Shown here one piece after another: positions 36,568 through 45,533 of a DNA stretch of 56,385 bases. The stretch is from NCBI RefSeq assembly GCF_019331735.1, contig NZ_JAHBBH010000019.1, positions 1 through 56,385 of the forward strand, in the 5' to 3' direction. This stretch comes from Bifidobacterium miconis. GTDB lineage: Bacteria > Actinomycetota > Actinomycetes > Actinomycetales > Bifidobacteriaceae. The notes beneath the pieces are model-generated. The model was not told the origin of the DNA. It did no database searches and saw only the letters and a program-made list of their open reading frames with translations. The position numbers and the translations under genes are program-made. Numbering within the stretch: the first letter of the stretch is position 1; every line of letters begins with the position of its first letter.

Positions 36568-37602
36568 TCACAGGCCGGTGGCCCACAAGAGCAGGCAGGT
36601 GAACGGCGCGGACAGGAGAATCGAGTCGATGCGGTCCATCACGCCGCCGTGGCCCTTGAGCAAGTGGCCCATGTCCTTGATGCCGATGTCGCGCTTGAGC
36701 ATGGAGGCGCACAGATCGCCGAACGTGCCGACGACGCCGATCATGATGCCGGCCGCGACGGGCACCCACCAGCGGGTCGTCCACAGGGAGGAGTCGTACG
36801 TGCAGGCGAACACGGCGAATGCGCCAGCCATCGCGAAGAGCATGGATCCGATCAGTCCCTCGACGGATTTCTTCGGCGAAATGCGCGGGGACAGCTTGTG
36901 CCTGCCCAGCCATGCGCCCGCGAACAGGCCGCCGGTGTCGCTCAGCGCAGGCAGGAACACCAGCATGATGGCGTGCGCGACCGGATGCCCGTTGAACGTG
37001 AGCGGAATGATGAGGCACGATCCGAGCAGCGGGATGTACAGCACGGTGAACAGGGAGACCGCGACATGGCCGAGCCTGCTGTGATGCTGCTCGCCGCCCT
37101 CGTGGTTGAAGGAGGATTCGAGCCGCGCGCCCGCGTCGGTATGCGCGAGCTTGGCGGCGACGGCGGTCGACAGCCGGTTGCCGACGCTCATTTTGGCGCT
37201 GGCGGCGACGGCGGTCGACAGCCGGTTGCCGACGCTCATTTTGGCGCTGGCGGCGACGGCGACCAGCACGGCGGATGCCGTGATGCCCATCGCCATGGCG
37301 ACGATGTGGTGCGGCGCGAGATAGGTGGCCACAAGCGTGGCGGCGGAGCAGCACCACAGCATGATGACGGGGATGTGCAGGCCGGCGGTCGCGAAGTCGA
37401 CGCGCAGCTCCCAGAGGGCGAGCACCATGAAGACGACGATCAGCGCGACGAACAGGTCGATGCTGATCAGCAGGCAGGCGATGATGAGCGCGATAAGCAC
37501 CGCTGCGGTGCCGATGGCTTGGGGCATGTTGCGCCCCGTTTTCTTGTTGATCGCGTCGATGGCCTCCTCGGCCTCTTTCTCACGCTGTTCTCGGCTTTCC
37601 AT
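36568..37602 (-). CDS. cdsA: Phosphatidate cytidylyltransferase with an internal duplication
   Basis: CdsA makes CDP-diacylglycerol from phosphatidate and CTP for membrane phospholipids. It has 344 residues with about eight helices and the complete signature SMLKRDIGIKDMGHLLKGHG, then GVMDRIDS. Residues SAKMSVGNRLSTAVAA occur twice in a row in the cytosolic segment after the third or fourth helix, because 48 bases are duplicated exactly. ATG 37602 follows GGAGGA. The order rpsB-tsf-pyrH-frr-cdsA-rlmN is conserved. Confidence 0.93.
   Translation of the reverse strand: MESREQREKEAEEAIDAINKKTGRNMPQAIGTAAVLIALIIACLLISIDLFVALIVVFMVLALWELRVDFATAGLHIPVIMLWCCSAATLVATYLAPHHIVAMAMGITASAVLVAVAASAKMSVGNRLSTAVAASAKMSVGNRLSTAVAAKLAHTDAGARLESSFNHEGGEQHHSRLGHVAVSLFTVLYIPLLGSCLIIPLTFNGHPVAHAIMLVFLPALSDTGGLFAGAWLGRHKLSPRISPKKSVEGLIGSMLFAMAGAFAVFACTYDSSLWTTRWWVPVAAGIMIGVVGTFGDLCASMLKRDIGIKDMGHLLKGHGGVMDRIDSILLSAPFTCLLLWATGL
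37153..37261. repeat. 48-base tandem duplication inside cdsA
   Basis: The 48 bases at 37153-37200 are repeated exactly at 37201-37248, followed by the first 13 bases of a third copy. The unit is in frame and adds 16 residues. Exact identity implies a recent event. Confidence 0.95.
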
Positions 37603-37724
37603 CGCGGTCCTCCATCGTTTGATCCGTGTTCCGGCACCTGTTGTGACGCGGGAAGTCGGATCGCGCCGGGCTGGACCGTGGCAACGGCCCGGCCCGGCGC
37701 GATCCATACGAGGGGAAGGGGAGG

Positions 37725-38279
37725 TCAGACCTCCATGATCTCCTTCTGCTTGGTCTCGAGCAGCGCGTCGAGCTCGTCGGTGACCTGCTTGGTGACCTTG
37801 TCGAGCTCCTTGAGCAGACGATCGCCCTCGTCCTCGCCCATGTCGCCGTCCTTGACGGACTTGTCGATGGTTTCCTTGGTCTTGCGGCGGATGTTGCGCA
37901 CGGCGACCTTGCCCTCCTCGGACTTGGTCTTGGCGAGCTTGACGTACTCCTTGCGGCGCTCCTCGGTGAGCTCCGGCATGGTCAGGCGGATCACGTTGCC
38001 GTCGCGGCGCGGGGAGGCGCCCAGGTCGGAGTCGCGCAGCGCCTTTTCGATGGCGTTGGCCTGCGACGGGTCGAACGGGGAGACGGACAGGGTGCGCGGC
38101 TCCGGCACGCCGATGGTGGCGACGGACTTGAGCGGCATGGTCATGCCGTAGGACTCGACGGTGATGCCGTTGAGCAGGGCCGGGTTGGCGCGGCCGGTGC
38201 GGATGCCGGAGAAGTTCTCCTTGGTGTTTTCGACGGTCTTCTTCATCTGGTCCTTGGCCTGATCGACGAGGTTAGCCAT
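37725..38279 (-). CDS. frr: Ribosome recycling factor
   Basis: RRF, with EF-G, splits ribosomes after termination. The protein has 184 residues and the typical signatures IRTGRANPALL and FDPSQANAIEKALRDSDLG, with the C-terminal three-helix bundle. ATG 38279 follows AAAGGAGC. It lies between pyrH and cdsA. Confidence 0.97.
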   Translation of the reverse strand: MANLVDQAKDQMKKTVENTKENFSGIRTGRANPALLNGITVESYGMTMPLKSVATIGVPEPRTLSVSPFDPSQANAIEKALRDSDLGASPRRDGNVIRLTMPELTEERRKEYVKLAKTKSEEGKVAVRNIRRKTKETIDKSVKDGDMGEDEGDRLLKELDKVTKQVTDELDALLETKQKEIMEV

Positions 38280-38352
38280 GATTGCTCCTTTGGTTGGTTT
38301 GGTTTGCTGGTTGATGCTTCACGTGGTGAGGCGGTTCGTCGCCGCCGTCCGG

Positions 38353-39093
38353 CTAGTCGGCGAGCGTGGACTCGGCGTCGGAGACGAGCGTGCCGATCTT
38401 GTCTCCGAGCAGCGCCTTGGTCACGTTGCCGGCGCCCTCGAGGCCGAACACGCGGATGCACTGCTTGTTGTCGCGGGCCATCGACAGCGCGGAGGCGTCC
38501 ATGACGGCGAGGTTGTCGACGAGCGCACGGTTGTAGTCGAGCGTGGCGAAGCGCTTGGCGTCCGCGTGCTTGCGCGGGTCGGCGGTGTACACGCCGTCCA
38601 CGCCGTTCTTGCCCATGAGCACTTCGTCGCAGTGGATTTCGAGCGAACGCTGGATGGAGACGGTGTCGGTGGAGAAGTACGGCATGCCGGCGCCCGCGCC
38701 GAAGATGACCACGCGGCCCTTTTCGAGGTGGCGGATGGCCTTGAGCGGAATGTACGGCTCGGCGACCTGCCCCATGGTGATGGCGGTCTGCACGCGGGTG
38801 GCCTGGCCCTCCTGCTCGAGGAAGTCCTGCAGGGCGAGGCAGTTCATCACCGTGCCGAGCATGCCCATGTAGTCGCCGCGGGAGCGGTCGATGCCGGCCT
38901 GCTGCAGTTCGGCGCCGCGGAAGAAGTTGCCACCACCGGTCACGATGGCGACCTGCACGCCCTGCCTGACGGCGGGCACGATCTCCTCGGCGATGCGGCG
39001 CACCACATGCGTGTCGATGCCGACGCTCCCGCCGCCGAACGCTTCGCCGGACAGTTTGAGCAGCACTCTGCGAGGCTTGTTTTCTCCAGTCAT
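38353..39093 (-). CDS. pyrH: Uridylate kinase
   Basis: PyrH phosphorylates UMP to UDP in pyrimidine synthesis. The 246-residue protein has the amino-acid-kinase fold: [14 protein letters not shown] at the start, [10 protein letters not shown], and a hexamer-type core with [11 protein letters not shown]. It follows the family closely. Spacing to frr is 73 bases. Confidence 0.97.
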   Translation of the reverse strand: MTGENKPRRVLLKLSGEAFGGGSVGIDTHVVRRIAEEIVPAVRQGVQVAIVTGGGNFFRGAELQQAGIDRSRGDYMGMLGTVMNCLALQDFLEQEGQATRVQTAITMGQVAEPYIPLKAIRHLEKGRVVIFGAGAGMPYFSTDTVSIQRSLEIHCDEVLMGKNGVDGVYTADPRKHADAKRFATLDYNRALVDNLAVMDASALSMARDNKQCIRVFGLEGAGNVTKALLGDKIGTLVSDAESTLAD

Positions 39094-39236
39094 ACACAGC
39101 CTTTCCTTGCGATGCGGCGCGGCCTGACATTGCCGCGAAACCGCAAAATTTACCGTCTATCAGCCTATCCGCAAACAACGACAGTGGCGTGAACGGGCGC
39201 ACGTCGCCGCACGCGCAGCGGCATACGTCCGCGCCG

Positions 39237-39935
39237 TCACGAGCGCACGGCCGTCGGGACGGCGTCCGATTCGGCGTATTCGACCACCGCGTCCGTCACG
39301 TCGCGCAGATACGTCATGGACGTGCGCCAGTCGCCGGGCACTTCGATCGAATGATTCGCGCCGGGGTATTCGTGGATCAGACCGCTCAGCCGGCGCGCGC
39401 GGGATGGTTCGTACAGCGGATCCGCGGTACCCGCGCAGATCAGCGGTTCGGGCGCGTCGGCAGCGTGCCAGTCGGCGTCGCCGGGCACGGGGATCACCGA
39501 ACGCGCCGGGTCGAAGTCGGCCGGCGAGAACACCGGCGTCAGCAGGGCCATGGGCAGCCCGAGATCGGCCACATGGGGCTGGATGAACGTCGACAGCGAC
39601 TTGCCGACCACCAGCACGCGCGGGGCCTTCCCCGTGCCGGCGTCGGCGCGCACCTGCTCCAGCCATCGGTCCACCACGTCGTCGAGCATGGCGAAGATCC
39701 GCCGCGCGGGCGTCTTGGACAAGTCGGCGTTCACGTCGAGCCGGTCCGCATACCAGCCGTTTTCGATGAGCGCGGTCGCCGCATAGTACAGCAGCGGACG
39801 GTCGCAGTTGTATCCGGTGCCGGGCATGAGCAGCACGCGTTTCGCCGCCTCCCGCGGAGTCGTACGATTCTTGCGCCATGCGCTCATGCGGCAGGTCGGC
39901 TTGACGCCGCCCTCCCCCATCGTCGTTTCGATCAT
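39237..39935 (-). CDS. Alpha/beta-hydrolase-fold protein
   Basis: The 232-residue protein has a nucleophile elbow VVGKSLSTF (Ser in GKSLS, about residue 113), an acid in CAGTADPLY and a histidine in GANHSIE, the expected triad order. The start of the fold, VLLMPGTGYNCD, provides the oxyanion loop. The substrate is unknown. It starts after CGGAGG and lies between tsf and pyrH, separated from tsf by a terminator, so it interrupts the usual tsf-pyrH neighbourhood. Confidence 0.75.
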   Translation of the reverse strand: MIETTMGEGGVKPTCRMSAWRKNRTTPREAAKRVLLMPGTGYNCDRPLLYYAATALIENGWYADRLDVNADLSKTPARRIFAMLDDVVDRWLEQVRADAGTGKAPRVLVVGKSLSTFIQPHVADLGLPMALLTPVFSPADFDPARSVIPVPGDADWHAADAPEPLICAGTADPLYEPSRARRLSGLIHEYPGANHSIEVPGDWRTSMTYLRDVTDAVVEYAESDAVPTAVRS

Positions 39936-40052
39936 GCTGCATCCTCCGAGTCATGCGATTCGCAAAGTTCGATTCGTGTCGTAAACCACCACCACTATAG
40001 TGCGGCGCCCGCATGCGGCGGTCGCGCGGCACGCGCCACGCGGGCGTCGCGC

Positions 40053-40087
40053 AAAAAGGGGACCGCATCCGTACGGATGCGGTCCCC
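40053..40087 (-). terminator. Terminator of rpsB-tsf
   Basis: GGGGACCGCATCC-GTAC-GGATGCGGTCCCC is a perfect 13-base stem, followed on the minus strand by TTTTTG. It lies about 75 bases after the tsf stop. Confidence 0.95.
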
Positions 40088-40161
40088 TGTGATCAGTGTT
40101 CGGTCAGAGCCGATCAGCGTGAAGGAAACACGCCGGCGTCACGGACGGATTGCCCGATGAC

Positions 40162-41019
40162 TCACTCGGCGTCCTCTTCGCCCTTGCCGACCTCGATGCG
40201 CGCGAAGGCGGTGGCCTTGCCGCCGACCTCCTCGAACAGCTTGCCGACGGTCTTGGACGGATCCTTGACGAACGGCTGCTCGAGCAGCACGACTTCCTTG
40301 TAGAAGGCGTTCAGACGGCCCTCGACGATCTTCGGAACGATCTTCTCCGGCTTGCCCTCGGCCAGGGACTTCTCGGTGGCCACGCGACGCTCGGACTCGA
40401 CCACGTCGGCCGGGACGTCCTCGCGGGTCAGCCACTTGGCGCCCATGGCGGAGATCTGCAGGGCGGCCTCGTGGGCCACGGCGGCGCCGGCCTTGTCGGT
40501 GGCGATCATAGCGACGATGCTCGGCGGCATCTCGGCGGACTTCTTGTGCGCGTAGATCTCGACGTGCTCGCCGGAGATCTTGGCGAACTGGCCGACCTTG
40601 ACGTGCTCGCCGAACAGGGCGGCGGCCTCTTCGATGGCGACCTTGACGGTGCCGTCCTCGGCCTTGGCCTCGAGCAGTTCGTCGGCGGAGTTGGCGTCGG
40701 CGGCCACGGCGTAGCCGAGCACGGTGTCGGCGAACTCGACGAACTTCGGGGTCTTGGCCACGAAGTCGGTCTCGGAGTTCAGCTCGACGGCGTAGCCGGT
40801 CTCGCCATTCGCGGTCTCGACGACCTTGGAGGCGATGGTGCCCTCCTGAGCCTTGCGGCCCTCGCGCTTGCCGGCGGCCTGGATGCCCTTGGCGCGGATG
40901 ATTTCCTTGGCGCGGGCGACGTCGCCTTCGGCCTCGGTCAGGGCCTTCTTGACGTCCATCATGCCGGCGCCGGTGTCTTCGCGCACCTGCTTGATCAGAG
41001 CTGCAGTGATTGCTGCCAT
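40162..41019 (-). CDS. tsf: Elongation factor Ts
   Basis: EF-Ts recharges EF-Tu with GTP. It has 285 residues, with the N-terminal ubiquitin-associated-like domain (ALIKQVREDTGAGMMDVKKAL) and the core that contains TDFVAK. Codon use is strongly biased. It follows rpsB after 74 bases that hold a perfect hairpin. Confidence 0.97.
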   Translation of the reverse strand: MAAITAALIKQVREDTGAGMMDVKKALTEAEGDVARAKEIIRAKGIQAAGKREGRKAQEGTIASKVVETANGETGYAVELNSETDFVAKTPKFVEFADTVLGYAVAADANSADELLEAKAEDGTVKVAIEEAAALFGEHVKVGQFAKISGEHVEIYAHKKSAEMPPSIVAMIATDKAGAAVAHEAALQISAMGAKWLTREDVPADVVESERRVATEKSLAEGKPEKIVPKIVEGRLNAFYKEVVLLEQPFVKDPSKTVGKLFEEVGGKATAFARIEVGKGEEDAE

Positions 41020-41057
41020 TGGTTTGTCTCCTCTAAATCGATGTTTCCCATATATGA

Positions 41058-41081
41058 ATGGGAGGCGATGCCGCCTCCCAT
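41058..41081. promoter_or_regulatory. Hairpin between rpsB and tsf
   Basis: ATGGGAGGCG-ATGC-CGCCTCCCAT is a perfect 10-base stem with a four-base loop in the short rpsB-tsf gap. It lacks a T run and may tune the S2 to EF-Ts ratio or stabilise rpsB mRNA. Confidence 0.7.
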
Positions 41082-41093
41082 CATAACGGATGC

Positions 41094-41930
41094 TCAGGCC
41101 TGGGCTTCGCCCTCGGCTTCAGCGGCGGCGGGAGCGGCCTCGGTCGGGGCGGCCTGCTCGGCGTTGCCCTCGGTCAGCAGTTCCTTCTCCCAAGCGGCCA
41201 TCGGCTGCTCGGTCTCGCCCTCGGCCTTGGCGGCCTTGCCGGAACGCTCCAGCAAGCCCTCGGCCACGGCGTCGGCCATGAGGCTGGTCAGCAGCTCGAT
41301 GCCGCGGATGGCGTCGTCGTTGGCCGGGATCGGGTACTCGACGGCTTCCGGATCGGCGTTGGTGTCGACGAGGGCCACGACCGGGATGCCCAGCTTGTGG
41401 GCTTCCTCGACGGCCAGGGCTTCCTTGTTGATGTCGACGACGAACATCGCGGACGGGGTGCGGTTCATGTTGCGGATGCCGCCCAGCTGCTTGTTCAGCT
41501 TGTCCTTCTCGCGCTCGAGGAGCAGGAGCTCCTTCTTGGTCAGGCCGGAGCCGTGCACGTCGGAGAAGTCCATCTCCTCGAGTTCCTTGAGGCGGTTGAC
41601 GCGCTTGGACACGGTCTGGAAGTTGGTCAGCATGCCGCCGAGCCAGCGCTCGGAGACGTACGGCATGTTCACGCGGGTGGCCTGGGCGGTCACGGCTTCC
41701 TGGGCCTGCTTCTTGGTGCCGACGAACAGGACGGTGCCGTTGTGGGCAACCGTGGTCTTGATGAAGTCGTAGGCCTTGTCGATCATTTCGAGCGACTTGA
41801 ACAGGTTGATGATGTGGATGCCGTTGCGCTGGGTGAGGATGAACTGCTTCATCTTCGGGTTCCAACGACGGGTCTGGTGACCGAAGTGGAGGCCGGCCTT
41901 GAGCATTTCGCTCATCGTGATCTGTGCCAT
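41094..41930 (-). CDS. rpsB: Small ribosomal subunit protein uS2
   Basis: S2 is a late-binding protein of the small subunit. The 278-residue protein begins [26 protein letters not shown], the family signature. An Ala/Glu-rich tail of about 45 residues extends beyond the usual end, as in other actinobacteria. ATG 41930 follows AAAGGTAG. Confidence 0.97.
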   Translation of the reverse strand: MAQITMSEMLKAGLHFGHQTRRWNPKMKQFILTQRNGIHIINLFKSLEMIDKAYDFIKTTVAHNGTVLFVGTKKQAQEAVTAQATRVNMPYVSERWLGGMLTNFQTVSKRVNRLKELEEMDFSDVHGSGLTKKELLLLEREKDKLNKQLGGIRNMNRTPSAMFVVDINKEALAVEEAHKLGIPVVALVDTNADPEAVEYPIPANDDAIRGIELLTSLMADAVAEGLLERSGKAAKAEGETEQPMAAWEKELLTEGNAEQAAPTEAAPAAAEAEGEAQA

Positions 41931-42251
41931 GATGCACTACCTTTCTTGTCGGTTATTGCCTGGCCATGCGCGTCCGCGTGCAGCGTCGGCCCCGTTGTTC
42001 CGGGGCGTCGGCCGACCGACACGGACCGTCGCGGACATGGCGCGATATGGTGTGTGCCGGTTGACGATATCGGGTGGCTCCGGCCGTCTGCGACTACGGC
42101 CATTGCCGGGATGGCACACAAGTTTTCAGGATATGGCATGCCCTATACAAAAATCTCCCGGCACCTCCGCCGGGAGGCGCCGGGAGATTCGCGGACGAAA
42201 GCCGCCCAACCCGAACGCAAGCCGGGCCGGGCGCTCGCGCGGCGCGGCGGC
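41931..42251. other. Intergenic stretch between def and rpsB
   Basis: These 321 bases hold no convincing gene. The rpsB-proximal part includes a GCCCC-GTTGTTCC-GGGGC hairpin (41989-42006), which could be part of an S2 leader. The def-proximal part holds the def terminator at 42147-42189. Nothing else recognisable was seen. Confidence 0.6.
42147..42189 (-). terminator. Terminator after def
   Basis: AATCTCCCGGC and GCCGGGAGATT pair around an inner CCTCC/GGAGG stem, followed on the minus strand by TTTTTG. It lies about 60 bases past the def stop. Confidence 0.9.
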
Positions 42252-42740
42252 CTACTTGGCCGCGTGTGCGCGCATGTACCGGAGCGCCTCGCGACGCTCC
42301 TCCTTCTCCAGACGGTCGAGGTAGACGTGTCCGTCGAGGTGGTCGCATTCGTGCTGCAGCATGCGTCCCATCAGGCCGCTGCCCTCGAGCACGACCTCGT
42401 TGCCGTCCAGATCGATGCCGCGCACGCGCGCATAGTCGGCGCGACGCGTCTTGTACCACAGGCCGGGCACCGACAGGCAACCCTCGTCGCCGTACTGCTC
42501 GCCGCGCTTCTCCTCCATCACCGGGTTGAGGATGTAGCCGATCCTGCCGTCGATGTTGTACGAGAACGCGCGCAGACTCACGCCGATCTGGTTGGCGGAC
42601 AGGCCGGCGCGTCCCGGATCGTTCACGGTTTCGAGCAGGTCCTCGACCAGCCGGCGCACGGCCGGGGTGATGTCCTTGATCTCGTCGCACGGGGTGCGCA
42701 GCACGGGGTCGGGCACGACCCTGATCTCACGGATTGCCAA
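42252..42740 (-). CDS. def: Peptide deformylase
   Basis: Def removes the formyl group from new proteins. It has 162 residues and the three motifs GLSANQIGV (46-54), EGCLS (Cys88) and HECDHLDG (His130, Glu131, His134) that bind the metal. It uses a TTG start; the GAGGAGAAG ribosome site lies inside the last codons of the upstream fadD gene, whose stop is just two bases away, so translation is coupled. Confidence 0.96.
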   Translation of the reverse strand: MAIREIRVVPDPVLRTPCDEIKDITPAVRRLVEDLLETVNDPGRAGLSANQIGVSLRAFSYNIDGRIGYILNPVMEEKRGEQYGDEGCLSVPGLWYKTRRADYARVRGIDLDGNEVVLEGSGLMGRMLQHECDHLDGHVYLDRLEKEERREALRYMRAHAAK

Positions 42741-42742
42741 CG

Positions 42743-44818
42743 TTACTTCTCCTCGCTGTCGTTGCTGTCGTCGTTCGCCTTGCCGTCGGCCGGCGCCTCG
42801 CCCGCATCCGCGTCGGCGGCGGGCTCGCCCTGCTGCCGACGGATCCGGTCCTGCATGGTGTCAAGCGCCTCGCGGACCTTCTTCGGAGCCGTCTCCGACA
42901 CCTGCTTGACGTTCTCGGACGCCTGCTTGACGCTTTCGGACGCCTGCTTGACCGTTTCCGTGGTCTTGTCGAGCAGCTGCACGGTCTTCGGCAGCGGACG
43001 GCTCGGCGACTTGGAAGTGTAGATCACGTTCTCGATCACGTCGGCGTAGCGCTGCAGCACCTTGGGGCGCACGACCTTCAGACTCGCGGTGAGCGTGCCC
43101 TTGTCCTGGCTGAACTCCTCGTCGAGGATGGCGAACTTGCGCACGGATTCGGCGCGGGAGACGTTGGCGTTCGCCTGGTCGACGTACTGCTGCACGTACG
43201 CGCGCACCGCGTCGGACTGGGCGATCTCGGCCATCGGCATGTCCGGGTCGAGGCCCTGCGAGGCGAGCCACGACCGGGTCATCTCCGGATCGAGTTCGAT
43301 GAGCGCGGAGACGAACGGCTTGCCGTCGCCGACCACGACCGCGTGCGAGACGATCGGGCAGGTGCCGATCGTATCCTCCATCGGCGCGGGGCTGATGTTC
43401 TTGCCGCCCGCGGTGATGATGATGTCCTTCTTGCGACCGGTGATGTAGATGAAGCCGTCGTCGTCGATGGTCGCGAGGTCTCCGGTGTGCAGCCAGCCGT
43501 CCGGTTCGAGCACCTCCTTGGTCAGCTCGGGCTGCTTGTAGTATCCGAGGAACACGCTTTCGCCGCGGATGAGCAGCTCGTCGTCGTCGGCCAGCTTCAC
43601 CTCCGCGCAGCCGGGGTGGCCGACGGAGCCGACGCGGTTGGAGTCTTGGAAGTTGACCATGCACGGCGCGGCCGTTTCGGTCATGCCGTAGCCCTGGATG
43701 AACGTGATGCCGTCGAGCCCGTTGAAGAAATGCGCGAGGTCGACGTTGAGCGGCGCGCCGCCGCAGGCGAGGTACTTGAGGTTGGGGCCGAGCGCGGAGC
43801 GAATGGACGCGCCGACCGTCTTCATGAAGAACGCGTGCTCGATGCGGGCCGGCAGCGGGTGCCGTCCGGTCTCCTGCTCGTCCTTCGACCACTGCACGAA
43901 ATGCTTCACGGCGCGGGCGAACACGCGGCCTTGAATGCCGTTGCCGGCCTTCTGCGAGGCGGCGTTGTACACCTTTTCGAACACGCGCGGCACGCCGAGC
44001 AGATAGGTGGGCTTGAAGCCCCGCAGGTCGGCCAGCAGGTGCTTGGCCCCGGGGATGTAGCCGACCACGCCGTGCGAGCCGATCGCCACGTATTGGATGT
44101 ATCGGGCGAAGCAGTGCGCCAGCGGCAGGAACAGCAGCAGGCGGCTCGGCTGGTAGAGCATGTCGTTGAGTACCTCGTAGCCGTTGAGCACGGTGTGCGT
44201 GAAGTTGCGGTGCGACAGCATCGCGCCCTTCGGCTTGCCGGTGGAGCCGGACGTGTACACGATGGTGGCCATGTCGTCGGCCTTGACGCGCGCGATGGCG
44301 CGGTCGAGCTCCTCGTCGGAGACGGCCTCGCCGAAGTCCGCGACGGCGTCGAGTCCGGCGGCCTTGAAGTTGAACACGTACCTGAGCCTCTCGCGGCCGG
44401 CCCGGATCTGGTCGAGCGTGAGCGCATGGTCGTAGTCGCCGGCGAAGGCGATGACCGGATCCACGTCGGCGACGATGTTCGCCGCCTGCTTGGGCGAGTC
44501 GGTCTCGTAGATCGGCACGCTGACCGCGCCGATGGCGGCGCACGCGAAATCGACGACGCCCCACTCGTAGCAGGTGGCCGAATAGATGACGACCATGCTG
44601 CCTGGCTTGACGCCGAGGCCCATCAGCCCCTTGGCGACCTGACGGACGCGCTCGTTCATCTGGCCCGCGGTCACGTCGTGCCACTGGCGCGTCCCGTCGT
44701 CCTGCCATTGGGCGATCAGGTCGTCGGGATCCCGGGCGACGCGGTGCGCCAGCAGCGAGTATATGGTGTCCTCTTCCGTCGTGGGACGGATCGTTTTCAC
44801 GGAGTATTCACGCAACAT
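42743..44818 (-). CDS. Long-chain fatty-acid-CoA ligase, FadD15 type
   Basis: The enzyme adenylates fatty acids and couples them to CoA. It has 691 residues, with the AMP-binding motif [16 protein letters not shown] (about 183-198), the GYGMTETA motif, and the conserved [22 protein letters not shown] spread over two adjacent motifs. After the enzyme core a tail of about 70 residues carries three heptad-like repeats ([21 protein letters not shown]) and an acidic end. The start at ATG 44818 has a weak ribosome site. It is directly upstream of def. Confidence 0.92.
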   Translation of the reverse strand: MLREYSVKTIRPTTEEDTIYSLLAHRVARDPDDLIAQWQDDGTRQWHDVTAGQMNERVRQVAKGLMGLGVKPGSMVVIYSATCYEWGVVDFACAAIGAVSVPIYETDSPKQAANIVADVDPVIAFAGDYDHALTLDQIRAGRERLRYVFNFKAAGLDAVADFGEAVSDEELDRAIARVKADDMATIVYTSGSTGKPKGAMLSHRNFTHTVLNGYEVLNDMLYQPSRLLLFLPLAHCFARYIQYVAIGSHGVVGYIPGAKHLLADLRGFKPTYLLGVPRVFEKVYNAASQKAGNGIQGRVFARAVKHFVQWSKDEQETGRHPLPARIEHAFFMKTVGASIRSALGPNLKYLACGGAPLNVDLAHFFNGLDGITFIQGYGMTETAAPCMVNFQDSNRVGSVGHPGCAEVKLADDDELLIRGESVFLGYYKQPELTKEVLEPDGWLHTGDLATIDDDGFIYITGRKKDIIITAGGKNISPAPMEDTIGTCPIVSHAVVVGDGKPFVSALIELDPEMTRSWLASQGLDPDMPMAEIAQSDAVRAYVQQYVDQANANVSRAESVRKFAILDEEFSQDKGTLTASLKVVRPKVLQRYADVIENVIYTSKSPSRPLPKTVQLLDKTTETVKQASESVKQASENVKQVSETAPKKVREALDTMQDRIRRQQGEPAADADAGEAPADGKANDDSNDSEEK

Positions 44819-44864
44819 ACCAGCTATGATAGCGCCGGCGGCACCGTCGCCGCGCACGTCGCGC

Positions 44865-45350
44865 CTAGCCCACGTCGGCCATCACGCACATCCATCGGCA
44901 TCCGATGCGCTGCAGGATGATGTTCACCCAGTGATGGTCCGAGCCGATGGTCAGATGAACGTGCATTTCGAGCTTGTCGGCGCTGACCAGCATGCCGTTG
45001 AGCGACTGGGGGACCACCGGGAGCGTGCCCATGCGGTGCCCGCGCGCGGGATGCTCCATCGCGTCCCGCCTGAGGATCACGGCCATGTTGTCGAGCTTGC
45101 GCAGCGCCTGTCCGGTGACGCTGCGCTGCAGCCGCTCCAACGGGAGCCTGTCGCGCACCGCATCGGTCGCCATGCACGAGATGCGGCACGACGACATCGC
45201 CAGTGCCCTGCACTGCACGGAATCCACTTCGCCGACGAAGCATCGCGCTATGCGGTAGGGCACGGGCCTGTTCGACATTTCCAAATGAAGGAACCCCTCC
45301 TCCGCGGGAATGGGTTCGCGCCTCCACGCCCGAAACGCAGCATCCTCCAT
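44865..45350 (-). CDS. Uncharacterised small protein
   Basis: The 161-residue product is not a family I recognise. It has many Met, Cys and Arg residues, a C-terminus rich in His and Trp (HVHLTIGSDHHWVNIILQ), and no clear membrane helix. AGAAGGTGG before ATG 45350 supports it as a real gene. It lies upstream of fadD on the same strand with a 46-base gap. Confidence 0.6.
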   Translation of the reverse strand: MEDAAFRAWRREPIPAEEGFLHLEMSNRPVPYRIARCFVGEVDSVQCRALAMSSCRISCMATDAVRDRLPLERLQRSVTGQALRKLDNMAVILRRDAMEHPARGHRMGTLPVVPQSLNGMLVSADKLEMHVHLTIGSDHHWVNIILQRIGCRWMCVMADVG

Positions 45351-45444
45351 GGTCCACCTTCTCTCTGTGGTGCGGCGGCGCTCCGCGGCAGCGGCCTTGC
45401 GCCGGGGCGCCGCCGTCGGCGCCCGTTTTCCACTCCACCATACG

Positions 45445-45472
45445 AAAAGGCCCCCGTCAACGGACGGGGGCC
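45445..45472 (-). terminator. Terminator after guaB3
   Basis: GGCCCCCGTC-CGTT-GACGGGGGCC is a perfect ten-base stem followed by TTTTCG on the minus strand. Confidence 0.93.
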
Positions 45473-45476
45473 AAAT

Positions 45477-45503
45477 TGTGGATATGTTGAGAAATGTGGA
45501 TAA
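45477..45503. promoter_or_regulatory. Pair of DnaA-box sequences after guaB3
   Basis: TGTGGATAT (45477-45485) and TGTGGATAA (45495-45503) have the same orientation, start to start 18 bases apart. The second is an exact complement of the DnaA box TTATCCACA. They lie between the terminator and the guaB3 stop. Confidence 0.6.
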
Positions 45504-45533
45504 CTGTCGGCCGGTGCTCCCGACCGTTTCCGG

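Noticed and set aside
36541..36575. Short direct repeats of ACAGGCGGTC at the cdsA end as a CRISPR-like or mobile element
   Set aside because: Only two to three 10-base copies without spacers, best read as local slippage around the stop codon.
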